NCBI GenBank assembly: GCA_016716305.1
Contig: JADJWP010000001.1
Span: 1-64,000 of the forward strand
Length of the DNA stretch: 64,000 nt
Direction: 5' to 3'
Source of the DNA: Chloracidobacterium sp.
Lineage (GTDB): Bacteria; Acidobacteriota; Blastocatellia; Pyrinomonadales; Pyrinomonadaceae
Shown piece after piece: positions 29,332-38,596 of this stretch. The first letter of the stretch is position 1. Each line of letters starts with the position of its first letter. Below the pieces are notes generated by a model. The model saw nothing but the letters and a program-made list of their open reading frames with translations, was not told where the DNA came from and searched no databases. The position numbers and the translations under genes were made by a program.

Positions 29332-30069
29332 ATGGACCTTTATGACGACGCATTCCTTTACGATCTCGTTCATGGGCCGATAGCAGGAGCTGAGATAGTC
29401 AGTTTTCTCCTCGATTACTGCAAGGTATATGGATCGCCGGTCTTAGAGTTGGCTTCTGGAACGGGCAGCATTCTTTTACCGATCGCAGAGGCCGGGATCG
29501 AGATCCGGGGCATTGATCTTTCTGAAAACATGCTTCAGGCCTGTCGCCGAAAAGCGGCCGAGCGTGGCATTAGGGCGAAGGTCACGAAAGGCGATATCCG
29601 AGACTTCTCTCTCGGACATAGATATCCGCTGATCATCATTATTGGAAACTCATTTCAGCACCTCAATTCCCTTCCCGAGATCTCGGCCTTTTTCGAATCC
29701 GTGAAACGCCACCTCGAACCCGACGGCCGTTTGTTGATCGAGGTATTCAATCCATATATCCCGCTGCTGAATCGCGAAATGGGGATTCGCTATGTAGTGG
29801 GCGAATTTGATGGTCACATTCTGACCGAAGACGTCAATTACGATCAGGCCACGCAAGTGACAAATCTCAATTGGCATTTCCTGCATCGTACATCCGGCCG
29901 CGAGCGTTCACTTTCCTTTTCGATGCGTCAGTTCTTCCCGCAGGAGTTTGACGAACTCATTTCTCTTCATGGATTTGAGATCGAGGACAAGTTCGGCGAC
30001 TTCGACCGCTCGCCATTCGTCAGCGGTTCGCCGGCACAGCTCGTCGTTGCTAAGGTGAGGAACAACTGA
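29332..30069 (+). CDS. class I SAM-dependent methyltransferase
   Basis: 245 aa. SAM-binding motif I is VLELASGTGSILLPIAEAG (about residue 40), motif II GIDLSENMLQ, and a later YPLIIIIGNSFQHL corresponds to motif IV. The sequence LIEVFNPYIPLLNRE and the C-terminal domain fit small-molecule methyltransferases of the Methyltransf_25 type. It starts 29 nt after the HNH gene. The substrate is unknown. Confidence 0.75.
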   Translation: MDLYDDAFLYDLVHGPIAGAEIVSFLLDYCKVYGSPVLELASGTGSILLPIAEAGIEIRGIDLSENMLQACRRKAAERGIRAKVTKGDIRDFSLGHRYPLIIIIGNSFQHLNSLPEISAFFESVKRHLEPDGRLLIEVFNPYIPLLNREMGIRYVVGEFDGHILTEDVNYDQATQVTNLNWHFLHRTSGRERSLSFSMRQFFPQEFDELISLHGFEIEDKFGDFDRSPFVSGSPAQLVVAKVRNN

Positions 30070-30130
30070 ACACTGCCTTGAGCTGTGATCACGTGACACA
30101 GACGTCGAAATGCGCTATTATTCTTACATT

Positions 30131-30170
30131 ACGAAAGCCGCGACAGATTGTCCGGCTTTCGTTTTTTTTT
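30131..30170 (+). terminator. rho-independent terminator
   Basis: ACGAAAGCCG (30131-30140) pairs with CGGCTTTCGT (30153-30162) around a 12-nt loop and is followed by a run of T to 30170. It ends the methyltransferase transcript and lies 18 nt before the next start at 30188. Confidence 0.85.
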
Positions 30171-30187
30171 GAGGTTGGTATTTCAAT

Positions 30188-30655
30188 ATGAGAACAGCTA
30201 TCGGAATAGAAGAGATCGACGAAATAGTCCGAAAGTTCGAAACATGTACGATCGAGCGCAGCAACTGGCACCATCGCGAACATCTCTTGGTTGCTCTTTA
30301 CTACGTGGAGCGGGTTGGGGTCGAACACGCGATCGAGAAGATGCGCGAGGGGATATTCCGCCTTCTCACCGAGGCTTTTAATGTCGACCTTACAGCGGAA
30401 ATGCCTTACCACGAGACGTTGACAGTCTTTTGGGTTCGCGCTGTCGACGCTTTCCGGTCGGCGCATCCGAACTCCTCGCTTAATGAATTAGCGGATGAGA
30501 TGACCCAACACTTCGACAAGGAACTTCCACTTCGTTTCTATTCGCGCGAACTTCTGTTTTCGGATCGGGCCCGTGAGACTTTCATCGAGCCCGACGTTCG
30601 TGCTTTTGAGCCTTCGGCTTTGCTAGCCGTCGGAGAATCGGTCAATTCTCATTAA
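30188..30655 (+). CDS. conserved hypothetical protein
   Basis: 155 aa, helical. A His/Trp-rich motif, SNWHHREHLLVALYYVERVG, near residue 40 suggests a metal- or ligand-binding helical bundle, and HETLTVFWVRAVDAF follows. I recognise it only as a hypothetical found in scattered bacteria. The start is AUG 30188 right after a T-rich terminator. It converges with the peptidoglycan-binding gene and overlaps it by 14 bp. Confidence 0.55.
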   Translation: MRTAIGIEEIDEIVRKFETCTIERSNWHHREHLLVALYYVERVGVEHAIEKMREGIFRLLTEAFNVDLTAEMPYHETLTVFWVRAVDAFRSAHPNSSLNELADEMTQHFDKELPLRFYSRELLFSDRARETFIEPDVRAFEPSALLAVGESVNSH

Positions 30656-31088
30656 AATCGAAATCGACGGTGAAATGATTGCATAGCGCGGACGGCAGAT
30701 CGGGATCCTTTTTTAGATCGTCGTAATAGGCCCGATGCAAGACAAAGTAGTCGACATTGAGGTAGCAAATCGTAAAAACGCGGCCCTGCTTTTTCGAGAT
30801 CAGGCTGTCACCCTGGGCGGCCGTGACCATTCCGTCAGCAACGCAATTCCATCTCGTTTGATAATCCTTGATCGCCCGCCAGGTCTTTCCACCGAATAAC
30901 CCATCCGGTTCCAGGATCTTTGACCGAGCAACCTTATTCAAAAAGAACTGGACGAGCATAACATCGAGCCAACGGTTCTTATAACCGTAGCCAACGTTGT
31001 CCTGCAGCGTCCAGAACGTGTCAGTTTCGCCTCCAGAGCTGAAATGCGAGCTGAATCGCTTGTCCTTGATCTTCTGTTTATATGGCAT
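30642..31088 (-). CDS. peptidoglycan-binding-like protein
   Basis: 148 aa. The central segment LDVMLVQFFLNKV ... LEPDGLFGGKTWRAIKDYQ matches the PG_binding_1 repeat (a helical module with the pattern xDGxFGxxTxxAV). No signal peptide is seen, so export is not evident; such proteins also occur in phage-like or toxin contexts. The C-terminal third (TICYLNVDYFVLHRAYYDDL) is unassigned. Confidence 0.55.
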   Translation of the reverse strand: MPYKQKIKDKRFSSHFSSGGETDTFWTLQDNVGYGYKNRWLDVMLVQFFLNKVARSKILEPDGLFGGKTWRAIKDYQTRWNCVADGMVTAAQGDSLISKKQGRVFTICYLNVDYFVLHRAYYDDLKKDPDLPSALCNHFTVDFDFNEN

Positions 31089-31274
31089 TTATTTAGCACC
31101 TCTTATATCGAAATGGTATTCCGCATGGTTCGATCGGCGTGTGAGAACGTCCGTCGAACACGCAGTCGATTAAGAATGCGAACGTCGGGACGAAAAACTA
31201 TCATCGCCATAAGAATTTCTTTGTACGGACGCGGATGTGATAAATTTATAGCGATTTTTGCTGATCTTGACTGT

Positions 31275-31841
31275 ATGCCGGAGCCTGACGATCAGAACTT
31301 GACCGAACTCCTCAAGCGATGGTCCGAGGGCGACGAATCGGCGCTTGAGCGGCTTTCGCCCATTGTTCATGAAGAGCTGCATCGGATCGCTAAACGGTAT
31401 ATGGCTCGTGAACGCGGCGACCACACGCTCCAGCCGACGGCTCTCGTGAACGAAGCATTTGTTCGCCTGATCGGTTGGGAGAGTGCTCGATGGGAGAACC
31501 GTTCGCATTTCTACGGCGTCGCGGCTCAGCTGATGAGGCGGATCTTGGTCGATTTTGCCCGTAAAAGGCCGAAAAATGATGGTACGGTGCTTCTAAAGGT
31601 CTCGATCGAGAATGCTCTCGACAGGGCCGATTCGAAAGATCCTGACATCATCAGCCTCGATGAGGCATTGACCGCCCTTGCAGAGTTTGACCCAAGAAAG
31701 GCGAAGATCGTTGAATTGCGGGTTTTTGGCGGGCTTTCCGTCGAAGAGACGGCTGAGGTGATCGGTGTCGCGCCGATCACTGTGATGCGCGAGTGGCAAA
31801 AGGCTCGCGCCTGGTTGTTCGTTCAACTTTCCAAAGCCTGA
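31275..31841 (+). CDS. ECF sigma factor of the acidobacterial type
   Basis: About 188 aa from ATG 31275 (MPEPDDQNLTELLKRWSEGD); an upstream in-frame extension is unsupported. Region 2 reads TALVNEAFVRLIGWESARWENRSHF, then AAQLMRRILVDFARKR. Region 4 reads VELRVFGGLSVEETAEVIGVAPITVMREWQKARAWL. The LQPTALVNEAFVRL pattern is characteristic of the RNA polymerase sigma factors paired with kinases in Acidobacteriota and Planctomycetota. Its stop is 2 nt before the kinase start, so the two are one operon and the kinase probably signals to this sigma. Confidence 0.85.
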   Translation: MPEPDDQNLTELLKRWSEGDESALERLSPIVHEELHRIAKRYMARERGDHTLQPTALVNEAFVRLIGWESARWENRSHFYGVAAQLMRRILVDFARKRPKNDGTVLLKVSIENALDRADSKDPDIISLDEALTALAEFDPRKAKIVELRVFGGLSVEETAEVIGVAPITVMREWQKARAWLFVQLSKA

Positions 31842-31843
31842 AA

Positions 31844-34714
31844 ATGGATCCTGCACGCTGGAAAACGATCGATCGCTTGGTCGACGATGCACTTGACCTG
31901 CCCCCATCGGAGCGCAAGGCATTTATCGTCGCCAATACCGATGACGAAACCATTCGCGCTGAGGTTCTTGCCTTGATCGAAGCCTCGACCCGATCAGAGG
32001 GTTTTCTCAAAGCTCCCGCGCTCGACATTGCCGCACGAGAAATAGCCGCAGACATATCAGACCTCGAGACCGAAGCCGTCCCAATCGAGTTCGAAAGCCG
32101 ATTGATCGCATCGTATCGAATAATCAGGCCCATCGGTGCTGGTGGAATGGGCGAGGTATACCTGGCCTTTGACGAAAAGCTGAAACGCGATGTCGCGTTG
32201 AAGATGCTTCCCGCGACATTCGGAAAGGACGACGAACGCGTCAAGCGATTCGAACTCGAAGCCCGGGCTGTTTCGAAGCTCAATCATCCGGGTATCGTAA
32301 CGGTTTACGACGTCGGCTCATCTGACGGTGTGAATTATATCGCTACCGAATACGTCGACGGGAAGACCCTTCGAGACCTGATGGGCGGGAAGTTCAAGCT
32401 TCGGAACATAATTGCGAATTCTATCCAGATCTGCGACGCACTTTCAGCCGCGCATTCGGCCGGTATAATTCATCGTGACATCAAGCCGGAGAACATAATG
32501 ATCCGAAAGGACGGTTATGTGAAAATACTCGATTTCGGACTTGCCAAACTTACCGAGATCGGGCCGGAATCGATGAGAGATATCGCCGCAACTGCAAAAG
32601 GTTCGATCATGGGCACGCCGGCATATATGTCGCCGGCGCAGATCAGCGACGACGGCGTCGATCATCGGACCGATCTCTGGAGCGCCGGTGTTGTCCTATA
32701 CGAATTTCTTTCGGGAACTCACCCGTTCAAAGGAGCGTCAAGACAAGAGACCTTTCGCGCGATCCTTTCCAAAGAACCGCCACGATGCAGCTCTATCAAT
32801 CCCGAGATACCTCCGGAGATCGATTCGATACTGGCAAAATTATTGGCGAAGGATCCGGCAGACGGATATCAATCCGCGGCAGAACTGCGTGCCGACCTGA
32901 AACGTTTGAAGATACGTTTCGACTTGTCGTCGACCTTGTCCGGAGAATCACGCGACACCGCCGAGAACCTGCGTTCGGACACTCGCGATCGGGCGATGCC
33001 TGCCGCGTTCGCATTCGCGGCGTTTCTTGTCGCTTTCGCAGTCTACTTCCTGTTCTTTCGCGACCCACGACCGCTCGTTTCTGAATGGATATCCGCGAGG
33101 AACGTTCCCCTTACGTTCCAGGCCGGTACAGAGGCCTATCCCTCGCTTTCGCCCGACGGAAAAAATCTGCTCTACAGCGCTGATATCGGCAGCGGCGAGG
33201 ACGTATTTCTGCAGCGGATCGGTGGCTCTAACAGTGTCAATCTTACGGCTGAATCACCGGCTGACGACACGATGCCGGCGTTCTCACCCAATGGCGAGAT
33301 GATCGCGTTCCGATCTGATCGAACCCCGGCCGGGATCTATGTGATGGGAGCGACGGGGGAAAATCCGCGGCGAGTTGCGGACTTTGGTTACAGCCCGTCG
33401 TGGTCGCCGGACAATAAGCAGCTCGTCATCGCTGAACGCCACCAACCGGTTCCGGCGGTTCGCTCGAAAAGCGCGTTATGGATAGTCGACATCGCTACCG
33501 GCGATCGCCGACGTCTGATCGATTCTTATTGTCTGCAGCCGTCCTGGTCACCCGACGGAAAACGTATCGCCTACTGGTATACGGGCAACAGCGGAAATCG
33601 AATCGTCGCTACGATACCTGTCGATGGCGGCGATCCGGTGGACTTCGCCGACACCGGAAATACGAACTGGAATCCGGTCTGGTCGCCAGACGGCAAATAT
33701 CTCTATTATTCGAGCGACCGCGGCGGGAATATGGCGTTCTGGCGGGCCAGGTTCGATCCGGTTTCCGGACGTTCGAGCGGCGAACATGAATTGATACCGA
33801 CGCCGGCCCGATTCAACCGGCACCTTACGTTTTCGGCAGATGGCAGGAGACTTGCTTATGTGCAAACGCGCAACCGGTCGAATATAAAGGCGGCCGGGTT
33901 CGATCTTGCCAGCGAAAGAATGATCGGCGAACCCATAGCGGTCACTACCGGTGAACTCGAACTATCGGCACCGCAATTGTCCTCCGACGGATCGCGATAT
34001 TTTGCACGGATCATTCGCGGAACACAGGATGACATCATTTCGGTCAATGCCGACGGTAGAGGAATGCGCGACCTCACCAACGACGCACCGTTTGACCGAT
34101 ATGTGAGCTTATCGCCGGACGACGGCCGGTTATTGTTCTCGTCGGACAGATCGGGCAGTTATCAGATATGGGTGATGAACACCGACGGCACCAACCTCAG
34201 ACAGCTCACGTTCGTTGAGAATGAGATAGCATCGATCCCGGTCTGGGCTCCGGACGGAAAGCGGTTTTCCTTTGACACAGAAAAGACACTCTATATCGCC
34301 GACGCCGGTGCGCCTGTCGATCTCGCGTCGGCGACCGCACTTCCAAGAACCGACAACGGCGGCTTTTTCCGCGCCTGGGATTGGTCACCTGATGGCTCCA
34401 TGCTGGCAGGAAACTTCGACCACGCATTTGGACCCGGAACCGGCTATTATTCGTTTGCGACCGGCCGCTACGAACGACTCACCGATTTTGTCTCGATCCC
34501 GAGGTGGCTTCCCGACAGCCGTCGAATGATCTTTGAGCGAAACGGCCGCCCGATGATCGCCGAGATCGACACGAAGAAAATCCGTGAGGTCCTGCCCGAG
34601 ATCAAGGAAGAGATCCGAAACATCGCTGTCAGCCGAGATGGCAAGCTGATCTATTTCACGACCCGAGAAAGTGAATCGGACATCTGGATGCTTGACCTTT
34701 CCGAGACGCCATAA
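31844..34714 (+). CDS. membrane Ser/Thr protein kinase with extracytoplasmic beta-propeller
   Basis: About 956 aa. The N-terminal ~90 residues are a short helical domain. The Hanks-type kinase (about 95-360) has IGAGGMGEVYLAFD, ALKMLP, HRDIKPENIM (about 210), KILDFGLAKL and GTPAYMSPAQ, where the usual APE Glu is replaced by Gln. One transmembrane helix lies near 386-405 (FAFAAFLVAFAVYFLFF). The rest is a TolB/WD40-like propeller with repeated SPDGK...YSSDRGG units. The kinase lies in the cytoplasm and the propeller in the periplasm, fitting a sensor. It follows the sigma gene by 2 nt. Confidence 0.87.
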   Translation: MDPARWKTIDRLVDDALDLPPSERKAFIVANTDDETIRAEVLALIEASTRSEGFLKAPALDIAAREIAADISDLETEAVPIEFESRLIASYRIIRPIGAGGMGEVYLAFDEKLKRDVALKMLPATFGKDDERVKRFELEARAVSKLNHPGIVTVYDVGSSDGVNYIATEYVDGKTLRDLMGGKFKLRNIIANSIQICDALSAAHSAGIIHRDIKPENIMIRKDGYVKILDFGLAKLTEIGPESMRDIAATAKGSIMGTPAYMSPAQISDDGVDHRTDLWSAGVVLYEFLSGTHPFKGASRQETFRAILSKEPPRCSSINPEIPPEIDSILAKLLAKDPADGYQSAAELRADLKRLKIRFDLSSTLSGESRDTAENLRSDTRDRAMPAAFAFAAFLVAFAVYFLFFRDPRPLVSEWISARNVPLTFQAGTEAYPSLSPDGKNLLYSADIGSGEDVFLQRIGGSNSVNLTAESPADDTMPAFSPNGEMIAFRSDRTPAGIYVMGATGENPRRVADFGYSPSWSPDNKQLVIAERHQPVPAVRSKSALWIVDIATGDRRRLIDSYCLQPSWSPDGKRIAYWYTGNSGNRIVATIPVDGGDPVDFADTGNTNWNPVWSPDGKYLYYSSDRGGNMAFWRARFDPVSGRSSGEHELIPTPARFNRHLTFSADGRRLAYVQTRNRSNIKAAGFDLASERMIGEPIAVTTGELELSAPQLSSDGSRYFARIIRGTQDDIISVNADGRGMRDLTNDAPFDRYVSLSPDDGRLLFSSDRSGSYQIWVMNTDGTNLRQLTFVENEIASIPVWAPDGKRFSFDTEKTLYIADAGAPVDLASATALPRTDNGGFFRAWDWSPDGSMLAGNFDHAFGPGTGYYSFATGRYERLTDFVSIPRWLPDSRRMIFERNGRPMIAEIDTKKIREVLPEIKEEIRNIAVSRDGKLIYFTTRESESDIWMLDLSETP

Positions 34715-34781
34715 ATGCCGAACGAGCAACCAAACGCGTTTGGCGGCATCGGAAGCAGATAGGAAATAGCAAGATATCTTT

Positions 34782-35528
34782 ATGCTCCGACTGATACTGC
34801 TTTCGTTCGTTGTTGTTCTTATTGGCGCTCTTGCTTCGGTCGCTCAAAGCTATCCCGGCGCGGCAAATTGCTTCGATCCTCTGCCCCAGAAAGTCGACGA
34901 ATTTGTCTTTACCAGCGATGAGGAGTTCGAGCAACGAACGGCGAAATTCCTCAAGACGATCGAGGCTGCAGGTGGTCCCGCCACTGGTTGGGTGAACGTC
35001 TACGGCGGGCGAATCGCGGCGTCGAACGAGGTCGAGCGATTGTCAGATAAGTTGAAAAGAGTCGCTGCCTGGACGATCGGCAAACTCACGATCGTCGATC
35101 GGGGTTATCGCGTCGAGCCGTCCTATGAGTTCTTTCTTCGAACGCTGAATTGCACAGCCATTCCCGTCGGCATCGCGGACCTCCGGGTCGACGAGATCGA
35201 ATTCACAGATATTCCGTCGATCCGCGTTGCTTCGTCAGATATCAATTCACACATCCGATTCACTCCCGAGGCATTGTGCAGCCCCGCGGGTAGGGCGGTT
35301 CGCGCATGCGGCGAAGGCACGGAGGTCGATGTTTTTATCGTGATCGATGAGAAAGGGACCGTCATCTTTGCGAGGGCGATCGACGGGCATCCGTTAAATC
35401 GTCAGAATGCTGCGAATGCCGCCCGGCAATACAAATTTACGCCGTTCTTGATCGATGGGGTTGGTTCAAGGGTTTCCGGTACGATGAAGGTCGTTTATAC
35501 TAAGTCTCCGGAAATCATTACCAACTAA
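34782..35528 (+). CDS. secreted TonB C-terminal-domain-like protein
   Basis: 248 aa. Signal peptide (LILLSFVVVLIGALASVAQS) followed by a mixed domain. Residues about 190-245 (VDVFIVIDEKGTVIFARAID ... AANAARQYKFTPFLIDG) match the TonB_C-type energy-transducer fold seen in many acidobacterial periplasmic proteins. Function unassigned. Its TAA shares one A with the ATG of cysS (35528), so they may be translationally linked by chance of compaction. Confidence 0.6.
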   Translation: MLRLILLSFVVVLIGALASVAQSYPGAANCFDPLPQKVDEFVFTSDEEFEQRTAKFLKTIEAAGGPATGWVNVYGGRIAASNEVERLSDKLKRVAAWTIGKLTIVDRGYRVEPSYEFFLRTLNCTAIPVGIADLRVDEIEFTDIPSIRVASSDINSHIRFTPEALCSPAGRAVRACGEGTEVDVFIVIDEKGTVIFARAIDGHPLNRQNAANAARQYKFTPFLIDGVGSRVSGTMKVVYTKSPEIITN

Positions 35529-36928
35529 TGCTCAGATTCTTTAATACACTTTCGCGTCAGATCGAAGAATTTCATCCGCTCGAAGAGGGAAAAGTACGGA
35601 TGTACATTTGCGGCCCTACGGTCTGGAATTTCGCTCACATCGGGAATTTCCGCACGTTCATCTTCGGTGATGTTCTTCGGCGATACTTGAAATTCAGGGG
35701 CTTTCAGGTTACCCATGTCTTCAACCTGACGGATATCGATGACCGGATAATAAACGAGGCAAAGGTCCGCGGTATTGCGATCGACGAATTTACTGCGCCA
35801 TTCATAAACGCGTTTTGGGAGGACTTCGATGCTCTCGGAATGGAGCGCCCGGAAGTCACACCGAGAGCTACGCATCATATTGCCGAGATGATCGAGATGA
35901 TCTCGAAGCTGATCGCAAACGGGAAGGCCTACGAATCGGATGGGTCGATCTACTATCGTATCTCGGCATTTCCCGATTACGGAAAACTGTCAAAGATCAA
36001 CTTTTCGGGGAACATCCACGGCGGGAGTGAACGCATCGACACTGACAAATACGAAAAGGAGGATGCCCGCGATTTCGCTCTATGGAAGTTGGTTGACAGC
36101 GACGAACAGCCCGGCTGGGAAGCTCCCTTTGGACGTGGCCGGCCGGGATGGCACATTGAGTGTTCGGCAATGTCGATGAAGTATCTTGGTGAGACCTTCG
36201 ATATCCATGCAGGCGGACAGGATCTGCAATTCCCTCACCATGAGAACGAGATCGCCCAGAGCGAAGGTGCGACCGGCAAACAGTTTGCCAAATACTGGAT
36301 ACACAGCGAGTTCCTAAAGATAGACGACGTCACAATGTCGAAATCGAAGGGTAACTTCTTTACGTTTCGCGACCTTCGAGAACAGGGATATTCCGCATTG
36401 GCAATAAGGTATCTCCTCTTGAGTGTCCCGACCCGAAAGCAGCTAAATTTTACCTTCGAAGGGCTGAAAGGCGCCGAGGCGACGGTGGAGCGGCTTCGGA
36501 ATTTTCAAGCTCTGGTCCGCGAAACGAAAGCCGCTGCAAGTTCGACCGGAAATGCTTCGAGCGCGGTACAAAAAGCGCGAAGCGAATTTGAAGCCGCGAT
36601 GGACGACGATTTCAACACGGCGGCCGCACTCGCAGCGATCCACGATATGGTACGAGAGGTCAATTCACTCGTAGCGGCCGGCGACCTGGGCGAGGCTGAA
36701 CGCGGGTCAGTGCTGGATGCGATCGATGCGTTCGATTCTGTTTTGGGCATTTTTGATCGGGGCAGCTTACAAACGCTCGAGACCGAGATCGAACTGCTTA
36801 TTGAAGAACGTCAGGAAGCGCGAAGGCGGCGCGATTTTGCTCGGTCCGACGCGATCAGGGATGAATTGATCGAGAGAGGAATAGTCTTGGAAGACACAAA
36901 GGACGGAGTCCGTTGGAAGCGAAAGTAG
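35528..36928 (+). CDS. cysS: cysteinyl-tRNA synthetase
   Basis: 466 aa. Charges tRNA-Cys with cysteine in the cytoplasm. Class I signatures: CGPTVWNFAHIGNFRTFIF with the HIGH variant FAHIGN, the zinc/active-site region GWHIECSAMSM, the FPHHENEIAQSE segment with HHENE, and the KMSKS loop TMSKSKGNFF. The C-terminal anticodon domain is the short helical type (LIEERQEARRRRDFARSDAIRDEL). Length fits the family. It is followed by a methyltransferase 32 nt downstream. Confidence 0.93.
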   Translation: MLRFFNTLSRQIEEFHPLEEGKVRMYICGPTVWNFAHIGNFRTFIFGDVLRRYLKFRGFQVTHVFNLTDIDDRIINEAKVRGIAIDEFTAPFINAFWEDFDALGMERPEVTPRATHHIAEMIEMISKLIANGKAYESDGSIYYRISAFPDYGKLSKINFSGNIHGGSERIDTDKYEKEDARDFALWKLVDSDEQPGWEAPFGRGRPGWHIECSAMSMKYLGETFDIHAGGQDLQFPHHENEIAQSEGATGKQFAKYWIHSEFLKIDDVTMSKSKGNFFTFRDLREQGYSALAIRYLLLSVPTRKQLNFTFEGLKGAEATVERLRNFQALVRETKAAASSTGNASSAVQKARSEFEAAMDDDFNTAAALAAIHDMVREVNSLVAAGDLGEAERGSVLDAIDAFDSVLGIFDRGSLQTLETEIELLIEERQEARRRRDFARSDAIRDELIERGIVLEDTKDGVRWKRK

Positions 36929-36960
36929 CCCTGTGCCCTCTACTCCCAAAGAACCGCTGA

Positions 36961-37797
36961 ATGCGTAAGATATTGAAAATGGCGAAATGGGGAGCGACGC
37001 TCGGCGACGCTCCTCAATCATTTCTGGGTGCAGGCTGGATACCAAGACTGCTCGGTCGGGTTGGCGATAAAAAAAAGCGACTTTGGGCTTTGCGCATTCT
37101 TGCACTCAGCCCGCATTACTTTTTCAATTCTGACGATCCGTCGTTCAGAACACTCTCAGAGGCCGATTATCTCGAGGCCGAGTATTGTGAAGGTGTGATC
37201 TCGCGTCAGCGGATCTTCGACAAGATACTTGCACAGCGATTGACGACCGAGGACGTAGTTATTGACTACGGATGCGGACCGGGATTCCTTGCCAAGATCG
37301 TCGCCGAAAGTGTTCGTCGCGTCTACGCCTTCGATATTTCAGATGGAGCACTTGCATGTGCACGCGTTATCAATCCGGCACCGAATCTCGAATATCTGAA
37401 GGCCGATGAATCGGGATTGGCCTCGGTCGATGATTCCAGCGTGGATGCCGTAGTGAGTTTTGCAATGGTTCAGCACGTCACCGATTCGATCCTTGGCAAA
37501 ATTGTCTCGATATGGGCCACAAAACTGAAGAGCGGCGGTAGGATCTATGTCCACATTCAACTGTTGAACGAAGAATGGCGAGCCGAGAATGAGTGGCGTG
37601 ATGATACTTCGATAAAAGGGAAGCTAAAATTCAGATACGGCCTTCATTGTTTTGGACGTTCTGAATCGGCGATCGAAGCGATGCTTAAAGAAAATGGGTT
37701 TGAGCGGATAGAGTTTAGGCCGATGTCGTCATTCCTCGATGAGCCGCGAACCGACGACGTTTGGCCGCAGCATTTTGTCTCGGCCGTTAAGCTGTGA
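36961..37797 (+). CDS. class I SAM-dependent methyltransferase
   Basis: 278 aa. SAM motif I is VVIDYGCGPGFLAKIV (about residue 100), motif II VYAFDISDGALACA, with VVSFAMVQHVTDSI as the next landmark and SGGRIYVHIQLLNEEW after it; the pattern fits Methyltransf_11/25. A leading ~75 residues precede the core (LGAGWIPRLLGRVGDKKKRL). It overlaps the convergent cysteine-dioxygenase-like gene by 11 bp at the 3' end. The substrate is unknown. Confidence 0.7.
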   Translation: MRKILKMAKWGATLGDAPQSFLGAGWIPRLLGRVGDKKKRLWALRILALSPHYFFNSDDPSFRTLSEADYLEAEYCEGVISRQRIFDKILAQRLTTEDVVIDYGCGPGFLAKIVAESVRRVYAFDISDGALACARVINPAPNLEYLKADESGLASVDDSSVDAVVSFAMVQHVTDSILGKIVSIWATKLKSGGRIYVHIQLLNEEWRAENEWRDDTSIKGKLKFRYGLHCFGRSESAIEAMLKENGFERIEFRPMSSFLDEPRTDDVWPQHFVSAVKL

Positions 37798-38392
37798 GAT
37801 CCGTTTCAGCGCAGTTCAGCCGCACGCCATCACAGAGCTTTCCATCGATGCTTGTATAAAAAAGCTTTACCGTCTTAAAAGTATCCGTGTCGCGGCAGTA
37901 AGAAACACATGTGTCGAACGGCTTTGAATAGATGTGAACGCTTACCGCACGCTCATTGAATTCGGCAAGATTTAAGACCTGATGGATCGGTTCTTCGAGT
38001 TCGACCTTCGCCGCCAGGCAGTCTGATAGGTCAAATGCATCGGTTTCTATCAACTTACAGTATCCTCTGCTCTCGTCAATCTCGCGTACCGCGAAATTCT
38101 GCCCGCGAAGCTTCCCTATCGGAACGGTCATCCAGCATCGCTGATCTGCATGGTTGTGAACTCGTGAAGTTTGCCCGCGATCCCAGCATATCGCCATCAT
38201 CTCGAAGCGTTCATCTTTGTAGATCAGATTTCTCGTGTAACAATCGGCGTCCCAGAACAAGAACCGATCTAAAGACGCCACCTCGATCGGGTTAGCGCTC
38301 AAAAAGTCGTACACATTTTCGCAAACGAACGATTCATCGGGTATCGACCTCAGCCCTTCGATAAGTTCAGTGATTTTGACTCGTTTTCCCAT
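37787..38392 (-). CDS. cysteine dioxygenase-like cupin
   Basis: About 201 aa from the ATG of MGKRVKITELIEGL; an in-frame ATG 24 nt upstream (38416) is possible. The cupin iron ligands are visible: RVHNHADQRCWMTVPIGKL gives two His and VSVHIYSKPFD the third. The Trp/Tyr-rich DADCYTRNLIYKDERFEMM matches the CDO type I family, which oxidises cysteine to cysteine sulfinate. It lies near cysS, though convergent and not in operon. Assignment to cysteine itself, rather than another thiol, is inferred from the family. Confidence 0.7.
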   Translation of the reverse strand: MGKRVKITELIEGLRSIPDESFVCENVYDFLSANPIEVASLDRFLFWDADCYTRNLIYKDERFEMMAICWDRGQTSRVHNHADQRCWMTVPIGKLRGQNFAVREIDESRGYCKLIETDAFDLSDCLAAKVELEEPIHQVLNLAEFNERAVSVHIYSKPFDTCVSYCRDTDTFKTVKLFYTSIDGKLCDGVRLNCAETDLTA

Positions 38393-38512
38393 TTCTTCAC
38401 GCCGCAGACCCCACAATTTTGAAGCGATTCCGGTTTATTGTCAATGGAATTGCCAAAACTCGGACCGCGTCCGATATTAACGCTTCTTTTCGCCTATTGC
38501 TCCGGATACGCA

Positions 38513-38542
38513 TTGCTTTCAGTCTGTCGTCTTGCTTATAAT
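38513..38542 (+). promoter_or_regulatory. putative sigma-70 promoter for the pdh operon
   Basis: TTGCTT (38513-38518) and a perfect TATAAT (38537-38542) with 18-nt spacing. Expected transcript start is near 38549. That excludes the long in-frame N-terminal extension that begins at 38438 and agrees with the ribosome site and TTG start at 38597. Confidence 0.65.
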
Positions 38543-38596
38543 TATCGTTTACAATGCTTTAGGTGCATTACCGTAAGCGATACGGAGGAAGGAACT

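Noticed and set aside
38438..38596. N-terminal extension of the pdhA frame from a TTG
   Set aside because: It contains the promoter and ends at a strong ribosome site; composition is not like E1-alpha proteins.
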